Part shown: positions 1 through 10,452 of the stretch, piece by piece
Numbering within the stretch: the first letter of the stretch is position 1
Layout of the letters: every line of letters starts with the position of its first letter
NCBI GenBank assembly: GCA_022385805.1
Contig: MU277675.1
Span: 253,018-317,017, forward strand
Reading direction: 5' to 3'
From: Pilatotrama ljubarskyi
Taxonomy: Eukaryota; Basidiomycota; Agaricomycetes; Polyporales; Polyporaceae
Length of the DNA stretch: 64,000 nt
Translations under genes and position numbers: made by a program
Notes under the pieces: model-generated
What the model saw: only the letters and a program-made list of their open reading frames with translations
The model's database searches: none
Told to the model about the DNA's origin: nothing

Positions 1-1
1 C

Positions 2-979
2 TCACTAGTCATCGTCATTGTATATGTCGATGACGCCATATTCTGCGGACCGAACAAGGCACTCATCGAGAAGATGAAGGCCAAGTTCATGGAACACTGG
101 GAATGCAGAGACCTTGGCAATGTCAAGGAGTTCGTGCATATGCGCATCCAGAGAGATGGCCGCAAGATCCACATAGATCAATGCACCTATCTGGAGAAAG
201 TGCTTCTGCGATGCGGAATGCAGAACGGGAAGCCTGCGTCTACCCCACTGCCGGCTGGATACCAACCCAAGCTCAACGAGCAACCGGTAGACCCCACCGT
301 ACGTTCCAGGTTCCAGACCGTGATCGGATCCCTGCTGTACATCATGTTGGGTACACGACCTGACATTGCATTCGCCGTGACCAAACTATCGCAGTTTGCA
401 GCAAATCCTTCGCACGAGCACCTGAGTTACGTGCTGTATATCTGCCGCTATCTCATTGGAACCAGGTCATACTCCCTGATATACGACGGTGCATCGGGTC
501 TCGGCTTATGCGCATGCACGGACTCCGACTGGGCCTCTGACCCAGCGAAACGACATTCCCAAATGGGTTACTTTGTGAAGCTGGCGAATGGTATCTTCAG
601 CTGGAATTCGAGAGCGCAGAAGACTGTTGCGCACTCTTCCACTGAAGCTGAGTACATGGCGCTCAGCAACTGTAGCCGCCAAGTAGTCTGGATCCGCAAC
701 TTGCTTGGCGAGATCGGCTACGAACTCGGACCCATTCCCATCGCTGGTGACAATCAGGGATCGCTCTTCATGAGCTCGAACCCAGTCACTGAAAGTCGGT
801 CGAAGCATATCAACATCCGTTACCATGCCATTCGCGACTACATCGAGAATGGACTTGCCGAAGTATTCTATGTCGACGGTAACAATAACCCGGCCGACCT
901 CTTCACAAAGAACTTGGGTCACGTCAAGTTCAATAAATTCAGAGACCAACTCGGCCTTGAGTTTTACAACTTGGTCTAA
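2..979 (+). mobile_element. Ty1/copia retrotransposon pol, 3' part (RT end and RNase H)
   Basis: The reading frame is already open at the left edge and ends with TAA at 977-979. Near its start it carries the reverse transcriptase catalytic box YVDD, then the copia RT C-terminus (a GSLLYIMLGTRPDIAF-like stretch), then the RNase H domain with DSDWA, SSTEAEYMAL and the C-terminal KHINIRYHAIRD and PADLFTKNL motifs. These are hallmarks of copia-type pol. No frameshift or internal stop is seen in the visible part, so the element may be young. Gag, integrase and the 5' LTR lie outside the window, so intactness cannot be judged. A polypurine tract and an LTR follow directly. Confidence 0.95.
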
Positions 980-1027
980 TCGGCTGCTTTCAGCGCCATA
1001 CGCTCGCGTGCACCCCGTTGCACTTAG

Positions 1028-1037
1028 CGAGGGGGAG
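1028..1037 (+). other. Polypurine tract of the copia element
   Basis: A purine run (GCGAGGGGGAG) ends immediately before the TGTTG start of the LTR, where plus-strand primer would be made during reverse transcription. Position and composition fit; function is inferred. Confidence 0.7.
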
Positions 1038-1303
1038 TGTTGAATTAGGCGCTTAGTAATAGCAGCATAGTCAACCGGTCGCACTTAGTCATAGGTGCTG
1101 ACGCACAAACAATAGAGTTCGTGGCTGGTAGATACTGGATAGTTCTAGCACAGCCACATGTACAGTAGTATATAAGACCGCTCTGTAAGAGCGGATCTCT
1201 AAGTCGCTTTCTACCCTCAACCACTACGTGTGCCTCTACCAAGTGCCCCACAGGTAAGCTGAGCCTAGCGGGCTTTCCGCTGCATGCCAAGCCCTGCTCA
1301 ACA
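1038..1303 (+). repeat. 3' LTR of the copia element (about 266 bp)
   Basis: The segment starts TGTTG and ends CAACA, a perfect 5-bp terminal inverted repeat that begins TG and ends CA as expected of an LTR. It starts just after the polypurine tract and 58 bp after the pol stop. Inside is TATATAAG at 1169-1176, a plausible retroelement promoter, followed by a small hairpin (CTCT...AGAG). The 5' LTR is off the window, so LTR identity and target site duplication cannot be checked. Confidence 0.8.
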
Positions 1304-2258
1304 CACCAGGGGTATCTGATACCAACTATGGCACGGTCAGCTGATTCAAGGTGGGCGTGAAACGTGCCGGGGGCAGAATGACATACTGGTGTTGCCATCA
1401 TGGCTCGGCTGACCGAGGGGGCCATCAAGAACATCATTCTTCCTTCAGTAAAGCTACTATGGGAATTGAAAAGAACGCAATAAGCTGGCAGACTTCAGCC
1501 AGAGACTACAGAATGATCATGAGCAAGGCCCCCTGGCGAGGCACAGTAAGTAGTGCGAGCTGTCTAGTAATGAGTCGCGGGACGCTGTTACCTAGTCTCA
1601 GACCTGTTAACAGTGTGGCGCAGATGCAATAGTGATCATCATTAGTATTCACAATCTCGCAGAATCCTAAGCTACACCACGCCCATGTCGTGTTGGATGA
1701 AAGTAGCAAAACACGCCGGAGGACCCTGTGTTGCAGGGCTCAGGCTTGCAGTGTGTCAGCCGAGTTCGATAATGCAACTTGGTATGATGAGCAATAATGA
1801 GAAGTAGTCGCCTGGTGATCTCAGCCTGAATGACTGCCATTGGGCCACTGTTGACTTCTAAAACAGCAAAATTCGACAAAGCCAGAGCCATGGGATCTCG
1901 GAGGGAGCGTCAAAGGTGGGAGGTTGATCATAACGTCAAGGGCACATGAAGCGCCCGTTGGATGGAGTCTCCTTCCTGGCATGTGGATTGTACATTAGCA
2001 TATGTATTCTTTGCTTGCACCCCCCGCTGAGCTCACTGTCAGAAATTAGAATTAGAATCAGAATCGATTGCAATGTCATGCTGAGGGCGCCTATACTGTA
2101 CACCTGGTAAGGACTCCTCAGCCCTCTATCCAGATGAGTGCTCGGTCTTGCATGCCCATGCGTGATTTGCATTGGGCTGTTTGTAGGGAAACTCCAGAGA
2201 TCACTGCACCTTCAGGCGCCTTAATAACCATCGCAAATCCACACGCCCCGCTCCCTAC
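1304..2258. other. No supported gene
   Basis: About 950 bp between the copia LTR and the 3' end of the split CmcJ/AsaB-like gene. Only short open frames without family resemblance are present. A palindromic GGTATC-TGA-TACC sits at 1311-1323 just after the LTR. Confidence 0.6.
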
Positions 2259-3715
2259 TCAGTGCTCAGTATCGAACACTAACGCCCGGACCTCAATCGA
2301 CTGTCGATGGGGCACATCCTCCGGTGTCGTGGGGTCCAAGAACGCTGAATGCGGGCATAAGCGTGCCCTGTCCTGCTCCGAATCATAGATCTTGATGAGT
2401 GTGACCTCGTCCGGGGTTTGGTTAGAGAGGTAGCACCAGCGGTGGTCCGGATTCATCAGTACTTGTGTAAAAGTCTGACGAGGTCTGACACAGACCTCTC
2501 AGACCCTTCAGACCAGGTCTCAGACATATTCAGACAGGCCAGATGGTCAGAGCTCAGAGGTAGCAGGACGGTTGTTCAGACATTTTGAGTTTTCATGTTT
2601 TGCCCCTGAAACGTCCTTGTGGAGATTGTTAAGCCAACCTATGCATCCTTCTTACATATTCCACAGCTATGTGAAGTCTAACTCAACTACTATCGCCTCA
2701 TATTGACCCCAAGTTGATGCATTCTGGACAAGCCATTTTATGCCATTGGCATCAATAGTTTCTTTCAGGAAGGCTCTGAATTAATTACAGAGTTTATACT
2801 ACACATGTGCAAGGTGCTCCATGCTGCAATATGCAACGAAAGGCCCCTAGGTAGCAGCAGACCTGGCAGGTCGGACAAGTCTGAGGGGTCTGACTGAGAA
2901 AAGGTCAGACATGCCAGATGCTCAGAGATTTGCGAAAGTACTGATGTTGTACTTGACGCTGTACGTACTTCCCTCGCGGTCCGGGTAGATGTAGCGTACG
3001 TGCACCAAGTCCCTGTGGCTCAAGTAGCGCCAGTCGCAAACTGCGAGCGGCTTGTGCGCGACGGGGTGATGGATAGGCCGCCAGACGTTGATGATACGGA
3101 CGCGTGATTTGGACAGGCGGTCCGCCTCCTCGGGGAAGTGACGCTTGACGCGGTCAGCGCTCGCCTGGTAGGTCTGGTCGACGTGTACTCGTTCCTGTGA
3201 TACAATATTTGAGCATCTGCTGCCCGTGCACGTCGGTGAGGCAAATGTGCCTACGATTGGGCCACGATTCTGAGGACCTGGGATGTCATTCTCCTCAGGT
3301 TGACGTCTGCAAGAAACCACCTCAGTTGAAATCGCCTCTTTGCAGGAGGATGCGGTGCCAACCTGATGGTGTGATTGAAAATGAACACTCGTTTCGCACC
3401 CGCGACCTTCTTCAGGATCTTCTCCACCTCTGGGTAATACTTCTCCTTGATGCGCTCCTCATCCTCGAACGCCGAGTCCCTCTCCACACTCGGCCATTCG
3501 ACGTACTGGAATCCGTTCGTGTCCAGCGAGAACTCGTCCTCGCGCCCACGCGCGTCGTGCACGAGCGCTGGATACGGGGCCGTACCCACGTTGGTGAGCA
3601 GCTTGCCCTCGGGAGGCTCTTCCACGTATTGGTACGGCGGCTCCTCGCCGATCGGTGCGTAGTAGTTCAGCGTTGTGCGGACGTCATGGGGAGTACAAAC
3701 GTCTGCGGTGGCCAT
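2259..3715 (-). pseudogene. CmcJ/AsaB-like oxygenase gene, interrupted by a 493-bp insertion
   Basis: Homologous to the intact gene at 9509-10452 throughout. Exon 1 (from 3715) encodes MATADVCTPHDV through FNHTIR. Two introns in the same places as the intact copy follow, then an ERVHVDQTY exon. The frame stops matching at SVKYN, where a 493-bp inverted-repeat element (2454-2946) is inserted. On its far side the frame resumes with NPDHRWCYL and runs to VFDTEH and a stop at 2259. No other stop or frameshift was found, so the insertion is the only lesion. Unless the insert is spliced out (see finding) the product would be truncated. The family (AsaB/CmcJ/NvfI-type) holds oxygenases and hydroxylases of secondary metabolism; the substrate is unknown. 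Confidence 0.8.
2454..2946. mobile_element. MITE-like insertion, 493 bp, inside the CmcJ/AsaB-like copy
   Basis: The ends are inverted repeats (CATCAGTACTT at 2454-2464 and its reverse complement at 2936-2946). Comparison with the uninterrupted copy near 10264 shows an insertion with a probable TT duplication (2452-2453 and 2947-2948). The first and last roughly 100 bp are full of CAGACC/TCTGAC repeats in opposite orientation, extending the inverted-repeat character. No open frame of note, so it is non-autonomous. Superfamily is uncertain. Confidence 0.8.
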
Positions 3716-4176
3716 TGCTGCCAATGCGCTGCGACGAGTGATACTGCTGGCGCCGTGTGAATATGGCAGCAGTTTGGATTCGTGCCCTCACTCACCCAGT
3801 TCAAGTTGCTTCCCAAGTCTGAGTCGTTCTCGCGCGCAGATAAGCGGCCTTACTCAATGATGTCCTCACGAAGCAGAGGGATCTACTGTGTGCACACGCC
3901 GCGAGACCTATCAAAGCATCCGCGGCACGTGCGCATCGACTCGTAAAGTCGGACCGGACTGGGCAAGGTCAGAGATTCTGCGGCCATGTATCGCAAAGAA
4001 CAACCGACAAGCAGTCCGAACATGTCCCTTCTTGGCAATGCTAGAGGCCTCAGGCTGAACAGGAAACTCCCCAGGATATGGATCGTGGTCCTCGCTCGCG
4101 CTCATAATGCGTGGATATCTCAGTACAGATACGATCACTCATATTCTGTTGTGCTATCGAGCGTACATCTTTGAAA
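3716..4176. other. Intergenic, head side of the split gene and 3' side of HET gene
   Basis: About 460 bp. It must hold the promoter of the split minus-strand gene and the 3' end of the HET gene. No clear TATA or other element is visible. Confidence 0.5.
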
Positions 4177-6147
4177 CTAGTCATTGGTGACTACGTTCCA
4201 GCTCGAGTCCGTGCTATCAGCACGCGCCATAGTAGCAGACGCCGGGTTCAAGCCGTCTGACGATGGCGACAAGACGACATCGCCGACCCTCCGAACCTCA
4301 ATGTCGAGTGAATAGCGCATCGCCTTGCCTACGTCAGACAACAGCTCGAACTTGAGTACCACAGCGCAAGAACTCGTCCTGAACGTCTTCGCGCCGTCTC
4401 TCCAGTTGCGCACATGCCTCTTCACGACGGGAGCGTCACGCGTCCTGTCGACACCGCTGCTCCTAGTTTGCCCGCCAGAGGACTGCCTCGGAGGGGGAGT
4501 ATAGACCCCCGCGCTTAGCGACCACTGCGGCTGGAGAAGGCCGCGCTCAGACTGCTTGCTGTACGGGCAGCAACGTGTCTGGCAGTAGCACAGCCCGAGT
4601 TGCACCGTGATCTCCTCCGCCCCGTCCGCATCTTCAGGGCTGAGAATGATCATCCGGTCTTCGGCATGCTCTCTGTCAAAGAGCATCGGTTCCATGCTAT
4701 CGAGCCGAAGCGCGAACCCCACGCGGCGGAGACGCGCGTGCACCCAGGGAAGGAGCTCGACCGCGCACGGGCCGAGGTAGTCTGCGCGGCGCGGCGCGGA
4801 GGGCGCGACGTCTTGCCCCGCGCCAGACGGCTGGCGAAGGCGGTATGGGACGTACACGGCTGCCGTATGCGCCCTGCGGAGATGCTCGACAGGCAGCAAG
4901 ATCGCGCGGAATCGGCTGAAAGTGACGTCGCGTGGCTCCTCCTCGGCGCACGTCGTGCGGACGTACTGGCCGACCAGGCAGACGGGGGACCGAGGCTGCG
5001 GGGCAAGGAAGAGCGCGACGAGGTGGTCTGGGCGGCGTGCTGTGCGGCACGCGAGGAACGCGAGGTGCGTTATGCGGGGCCCTGAAGCGAGCGTCAGGAG
5101 TGGGAGGCGCACGCGCATGCCACAGCTGGTGATAGCGTATTCGGGCGGGTCAAAGGGGATGCCAAACATATCTGCGAAGTCGTTAGGAAATATGGATGTG
5201 ACGCTCCCAGAGTCCCGGAAGGCAACTGGGGAGGATGCTAGCAGGCGGCTTTGCTCCCATTCTTCCTCGTGGACGCCGTCGTGGAGGACTGACGGGGAAA
5301 GTGGACAGTCGGAGTTGGAAGGACTCTGGAGGAGGGTGGGATCGTCGAGGATGTGGTCCCAAGCGAGGATGCTCTGGTCGTAGCTGCGCTTCAGAATCTC
5401 CTCTTGCAAGCGGGTGAAGGCTTGCCGTCCTTCACCATATATCGTCGGCATATTCACTCCGAAGATACCCATCAGGCAGTATGCTTCGTCCTCCACACGG
5501 GTTGTCCGCCGCAGGGATGCCCACGACATGCGCCGCGCGATACTGACAGAGTCCAGGGATCGCTTTCGGGTGAGGACATCGCGGTCGATCCCCGTGATTT
5601 CTTCGACGACGTCCGCGAAGGAGGTCTTTGTCCCTAGCGACTGCCACTCCGCGGACACGAAGATGACCTGGATGGGAGCAAGGAGTTCCTGCAGCGTCCA
5701 ACCCCTGGTGAACCATTCCGACGATCGGAAAGTAGATCCAGGCTGCTTAGGGTCCTCTTCGCCTGGGACGTCCTGGAGGTACGCGTAGCAAACTGCAGCA
5801 CGCGCGTACCATAGATACATGGAGTTGATAGCCTCCGAAAGTTCTGAACTGCTGGTCTTGTCGATGCAGCATGTATCGATCCAGACCTTGCGAAAGCCGT
5901 TTCTTCGTGCCAGCGCACAAAAGCCACGGATCTTGGGGCATAGTCCCTCGACAGCGGAGCTGGTTTCAAGCTCTACGCCAGCGAGGGACAAGATGCCGCT
6001 TGTGAGTCTTCGGACGTCCTGGAAGGTCTGCTCGCCGCGTCCAACTTTGATCCACACGTGCGACAGAATGGCATAGCCTGGCGAGGGGACATCGCTCGGG
6101 TTTGCTACCTCTTCCAAGCGAAAGGTGTGGGTGTCTAGCAGCCACAT
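4177..6147 (-). CDS. HET-domain protein (heterokaryon incompatibility type)
   Basis: Single-exon frame of 656 aa. The start at 6147 gives MWLLDTHTFRLEEV, the usual N-terminus of basidiomycete HET proteins; an ATG 19 codons upstream at 6204 adds a hydrophobic stretch not usual in the family. The HET domain occupies roughly residues 25-265 with YAILSHVW near the start, VWIDTCCIDK, a WFTRGWTLQELLAP block and YCLMGIFGVNMPTIYGEG. The remaining C-terminal 390 residues have no recognised domain. HET domains act in non-self recognition and cell death after fusion of unlike hyphae; here that role is inferred from family only. It lies between the inverted pair of CmcJ/AsaB-like genes, a typical accessory neighbourhood. 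Confidence 0.9.
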   Translation of the reverse strand: MWLLDTHTFRLEEVANPSDVPSPGYAILSHVWIKVGRGEQTFQDVRRLTSGILSLAGVELETSSAVEGLCPKIRGFCALARRNGFRKVWIDTCCIDKTSSSELSEAINSMYLWYARAAVCYAYLQDVPGEEDPKQPGSTFRSSEWFTRGWTLQELLAPIQVIFVSAEWQSLGTKTSFADVVEEITGIDRDVLTRKRSLDSVSIARRMSWASLRRTTRVEDEAYCLMGIFGVNMPTIYGEGRQAFTRLQEEILKRSYDQSILAWDHILDDPTLLQSPSNSDCPLSPSVLHDGVHEEEWEQSRLLASSPVAFRDSGSVTSIFPNDFADMFGIPFDPPEYAITSCGMRVRLPLLTLASGPRITHLAFLACRTARRPDHLVALFLAPQPRSPVCLVGQYVRTTCAEEEPRDVTFSRFRAILLPVEHLRRAHTAAVYVPYRLRQPSGAGQDVAPSAPRRADYLGPCAVELLPWVHARLRRVGFALRLDSMEPMLFDREHAEDRMIILSPEDADGAEEITVQLGLCYCQTRCCPYSKQSERGLLQPQWSLSAGVYTPPPRQSSGGQTRSSGVDRTRDAPVVKRHVRNWRDGAKTFRTSSCAVVLKFELLSDVGKAMRYSLDIEVRRVGDVVLSPSSDGLNPASATMARADSTDSSWNVVTND

Positions 6148-6608
6148 GCTAACTGTTACGCAATGTGACACGGTCAGAAGGCCAACCGCGAGACACAGAT
6201 GCATAATACAGACCTTCAGTGTGAGTTAGTGCGCGGTACAGCAGCTGGTGCAAGTGTTAGCCGGGCGCACGAGGGTGGCTCGAGACTTGGTGAGCACGTT
6301 CCAAGCCCGCCCCTCATTTTAGAAGGACCTTCAGAGGCTGCGGACTCTGTGTATGTACCTTTCTGTGAGCAAAGACTATAGGCTATGCCTGCCAGGAGGA
6401 TCCGCTCAGAGTCATAGCCTGTAGTTAAGCTCGGCTGCACTGCAAGTGTGGGCGCCTAGCGGGCCACGCTGCGAGCAGTGCCGGGCGCCTAGATGCGCGG
6501 CCTGGAATGGACAAGGTGAAGGTTGGAATATAGCCGTTGCCAGCTTGTCTCCGTACCACCATCATCTCACAGCCATCGTACACCCTCGCGTCGGCGTACC
6601 CGCCGTCG
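6148..6608. other. Divergent intergenic region, HET gene and Irc6-like gene
   Basis: 460 bp between two divergent start codons (6147 minus, 6609 plus). It must contain both promoters. No confident TATA box is visible. Confidence 0.5.
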
Positions 6609-8583
6609 ATGGCAGACAGCGCAGCGTGCAGAATCCTCGTCATCTCGCCCTCCGCGACCCGCGCAGTCGAGTTCGTGGAACGTATGCCCCAGTTCCGCAT
6701 CGCCTCTTCTGCTCCCGCCCAATGATTCTCCAGGTGTCCAGGCCCTCGCCGGTTCTCGTACAGCATCCCCTGCGCAGATCGCCGGCTCGCCCGCAGAGAC
6801 TGTAGGTGACGTAGGCACCTCTCTCTCGCCCACACTCGGCAGAAGCAAGGACCTGCCCTCCGCAGGCGACGGAAGCAGCACCGTTCCGTGGACCATCGTG
6901 AACAAGTACTACACTGCCGATGTCCACTTCGAGACACATGAGTTCAATCACTTCCGCGTGCGTCACGCGGTCGGCGTTCCCGCCGTCATCTATGTCTGGG
7001 GGCCGGGCGAGGTGAGCACGCTGTGCCTGTTATCAGGATAGCATTTGTTCGTATTTACGAGCGCCGTCCATCAGCCATACAAAGAACACATACCAGAGAT
7101 CGCTCAGAAGATACAGCACTATGATCCTGAGGTGTCATTAGCTGTGCGCTTTGGCGGCAGTACGACTCCATCCTCTCCCACTGCAGAGGATGAGGGGCTG
7201 GATGAGTTCCTATCGACGCACGGCTTTGAATTTGTTGAGGGAGACAGAGTCCACCGCAGGCCGACGCAAGACCTCGACAGACATTCAGACGATGAAGACT
7301 CCGGTCAGACTCACTCGCGTCAAAGACTTTGCCCTATGCTAAACATTATTCTGACATCAGGCATCCCTGGGCTACCGCGCGTCATCGACGCCCTAAGCAC
7401 CATTATGTGGCCCTCTCTCGTACAATCGCAGGCGGCGCGACAACGCAAATCGCGTGCCCGAGAACTACTCGGCTGGGCGCTCGAGGAGGAAGCCGACGAT
7501 GGACTGCGAGCACTCATTGCCGACCCAGTTGCCGCGGCTCCCACTACGTCGTCGCCCGCTGCTCCGACCGCAGCAGGTACCTCTGCTACAGCAAACGCTC
7601 GGAAGAGCCGCATGCAACGCGAGATGGAGGAACTCGAGCGCTGGCTGGAAGACGAGGAGGCCGGATCGGGCTTGCAGTATGCGAAAGGCCAGACTGATGG
7701 GAAGCCGGTGGATCCTGTGGCGGCGGAAAAGGCGGAGATGGAGGACGAGGGAGAGAACGAGAGGGCGCGGGAGTGGGTGAGCAGCGCGCCCGCCACTTCG
7801 GCCGAAGGTTGGGAGGACATGTTGACCCCTCCTGCGATCCGGACGCCACGCGCAGAGGACGAACACCCCGCTGTCTCCGAGGAAGAACACGGATTCGAGG
7901 ACGACTTTGCCGACTTCGTCTCTGCAACATCCGACTCGCATCTGCATGCGCATTCACACGTATTCGGACATGGATTCGGGCTCGGACATGGCGAGGGGCG
8001 GTTGCTCGAGGTCAACTATGACGTTGGCAGGCTCACGCCTATGCATACGGGCGCGTCGTATCGCTCGCTTGCTTCGGTCTCGGACTTTGGCGGGGATGAG
8101 GGAGCGCACGGAGGTGGATACGGCGCGCTCGGTGACGAGGAGGACGATCCGGACCTACCTTCTCAGGCGGAAATCCGGGAGACCTCGCGCCGGCTGTTTG
8201 GTGCTGCAGCCTTCGCACCAGCACCTGAGGCGGCTGCATCATCTACATCATCAGAGCCGAGGCCATCGAGCTCGACTGCTCCAGCATCAGAATCCCTCTC
8301 GCCTCGGCGAGAAGACTCTTCATCTCGAGACGCAGACTCCTCTGCCGACCTATCGCTCGACTGCGAAGACGCCGATGACCACTCCTTCGCGTCATTCGAC
8401 CTCTCTCGCGTTTTCAGCGCCCTGCAGGGCATGAAAGCAGAGATCGCGGGCATGGAAGACGAGGACGAGCGTCGGCGGGCCGCGGCGCGGGTCGCGCTCG
8501 GGCTCGTATATGGCTTGGGCGTGAGCAGAGACGGTCCTGAGCCTGATCCGTCGCACAGTTCGGAGGCGCCAACTCATGCTTGA
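6609..8583 (+). CDS. IRC6: Irc6/AAGAB-like adaptin-binding GTPase-fold protein
   Basis: Proposed exons 6609-6681, 6734-7011, 7075-7303, 7361-8583 (600 aa). The start MADSAACRILVISPS is the usual opening of the p34/Irc6 family. Then come a WTIVNKYYTADVHF strand, VPAVIYVWGPGE, PYKEHIPEIAQKIQ and DPEVSLAVRF, then GIPGLPRVIDALSTIMWPS. The C-terminus carries the conserved helical block DLSRVFSALQGMKAEIAGM...ARVALGLVYGL. The family binds alpha and gamma adaptins and helps assemble or regulate AP-1/AP-2 clathrin adaptors. The protein is about twice the length of human AAGAB because of an acidic, low-complexity middle. Intron 3 (7304-7360, 57 nt) is a multiple of three and free of stops, so retention would keep the frame. 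Exon 1/2 join is by signal and frame only. Confidence 0.85.
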
Positions 8584-9508
8584 GTTGGTGTTGTTCTCGT
8601 GTTCGCTCTGAACGAGAGTATCGGATACCGCGATGAGGATGATATCGTACGTGCTCTGTGCGTTCACATGTGGCTATCAGCCTGAGTCTATGAATTGGAT
8701 ACATAAACGTTTTTGCGTTTGCCGCTTCCGTTAGCTATAGCGTCACAGAGCGGTCTGCCGAGCTCTCCTGCGGGATGCTCCATTGCCAGCGATTGACTCA
8801 CAAACTCACGGGCCAATCTCACTGCTCCGAGGTTGAGTAAGCATAAGCCGACAAATCTCGCATCAAAGAGCTGCGTCGGTGTATATTCTTCATGCAGCTT
8901 ACGCGCTGCGAGCTTGATGCCTGATGCCCATGAGGCAGCAGCCTTTCAGACTTGGGGACGGCTCTCAGCACTGGCAGGTGAGTTCGCCTCTCAACTTGTC
9001 AATTCGCCTTGACCTATTCCAGACTCACCTCCAGCACAGCGCTCAGCTGACCCGCCCGTCTAATGCTATCCCACAAAAGGCTCGGGAGCGGACTCTCCTG
9101 TCTTGCGTCACTAGCGTTCTGAATGGCGACACCCAACCGTCCGCCTTAGCAAGCCGCGCAGGCGCCGGCCGAGGCTCTCCTCAGGAGCACCAAATCCCCG
9201 CCTCATTGGCGCCGCGGATGGTGCCAGCACATTTTGCGTGGGCATCCCCAGCCGTTTTGCGCGGTTTCGCGAAGAGATGACTGAGCAGCGCAGCTTATCT
9301 GGGCCCCGGGATGAGAAAGCAGTGGCCCGGCTCCGTCCCAGTGGGTTCGCTTCGCCGACGTGGCCAGAGTAAGGCGTTCGCGAGCGGAAAGCATATATAG
9401 AGCGAGAGGGGGATCCTGGGGTGCCATCACATCCGTTCTCCGTTCATCTAGGCGTGCAGCTTCATAACCCAGACATACAGTTCCACTCCTCGTACTAGCA
9501 CTGCAGCA
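8584..9508. other. Intergenic, promoter side of intact CmcJ/AsaB-like gene
   Basis: About 925 bp with no supported gene. A TATA-like element lies near its right end. Confidence 0.55.
9394..9400 (+). promoter_or_regulatory. TATA box of the intact CmcJ/AsaB-like gene
   Basis: TATATAG about 110 bp upstream of the ATG at 9509, a normal TATA spacing plus leader for a fungal gene. Confidence 0.6.
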
Positions 9509-10452
9509 ATGGCCACCGCAAGCGTTCTCGCTCCCCACGACGTCCCGACGACGCTCAACTACTACGCGCCGATCGGCGAGGAGGCGCCGTACCAGTACGT
9601 GCAGGAACCCCCAGAGGGCAAGCCTCCTACCAACATCGGCTCGGACCCGCACCCGGTGCTCGTGCACGATGCGCGCGGACATGAGGACGAGTTCTCGCTC
9701 GACAAGAACGGGTTCCAGTATGTGAAGTGGCCGAGCGTCGAGAAGGAGTTCGACGACGAGGAGCGCATCAAAGAGAAGTATTACCCGGAGGTGGAGGAGA
9801 TCCTGAAGAAGGTCGCGGGCGCGAAGCGCGTGTATATCTTCGACCATACTATCAGGTTGGTACACTGTACACTCCGAACGGGAGCAACCGCTGACGATGG
9901 GTTCTCTACAGACGCAAGCCCGAGGAGAACGGCAAGCCAGGTCCTCAGAACCGTGGTCCAGTGGTACGTGCACTCGCCGTCAGAACTAGGATCGCATGCT
10001 CATCTCGGACGCAGGAGCGTGTACACATCGACCAGACGTATCAGGCTAGCGCCAATCGCGTCAAGTACCACCTCCCCGAGGACGCAGACCGTCTCCTCAA
10101 ATCGCGTGTGCGCATCATCAACGTCTGGCGGCCCATCCACCACCCCGTCGCGCACAAGCCGCTCGCGGTCTCCGACTGGCGCTACCTCGACGAGAACGAC
10201 CTCGTGCACGTGCGCTTCATCTACCCGCACCGCGAGGGCAGCACGTACAGCGTCAAGTACAACCCGAACCACCGCTGGTACTACCTCTCGAACCAGACCC
10301 CGGACGAGGTCACGCTCATCAAGTGCTACGATTCGGAGCAAGATAGGGCGCGGTTGACGCCGCACTCGGCCTTCTTGGACCCGACGGCACCGAAGGACGC
10401 ACCCCATCGGGAGTCGATTGAAGTCCGGGCTCTCGTGTTCGATACCGAGTAG
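9509..10452 (+). CDS. CmcJ/AsaB-like Fe(II)/2-oxoglutarate-type oxygenase
   Basis: Exons 9509-9855, 9912-9963, 10015-10452 give 278 aa. Donors and acceptors are clean and the joined frame is continuous. The product matches the AsaB/CmcJ/NvfI family: N-terminal TTLNYYAPIGEE, KNGFQYVKWPSVE, an HxD pair in ERVHIDQTYQ, RVRIINVWRPI, HKPLAVSDWRYL, and a C-terminal PHSAFLDP with a final SIEVRALVFDTE. The HxD and a later His fit an iron-binding facial triad, although the family is named after a cephamycin methoxylation subunit and fungal members act in varied secondary metabolism; substrate unknown. A second copy on the opposite strand at 2259-3715 is split by an insertion. No biosynthetic core enzyme is nearby. 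Confidence 0.88.

Noticed and set aside
1304..1640. Possible start of another copia internal region after the LTR
   Set aside because: Frames after the ATG at 1327 are broken within a few codons and show no gag motif; kept only as a low-interest note.
4600..5383. Several 100-160 codon frames opposite the HET gene
   Set aside because: Antisense shadows of the GC-rich HET coding sequence.
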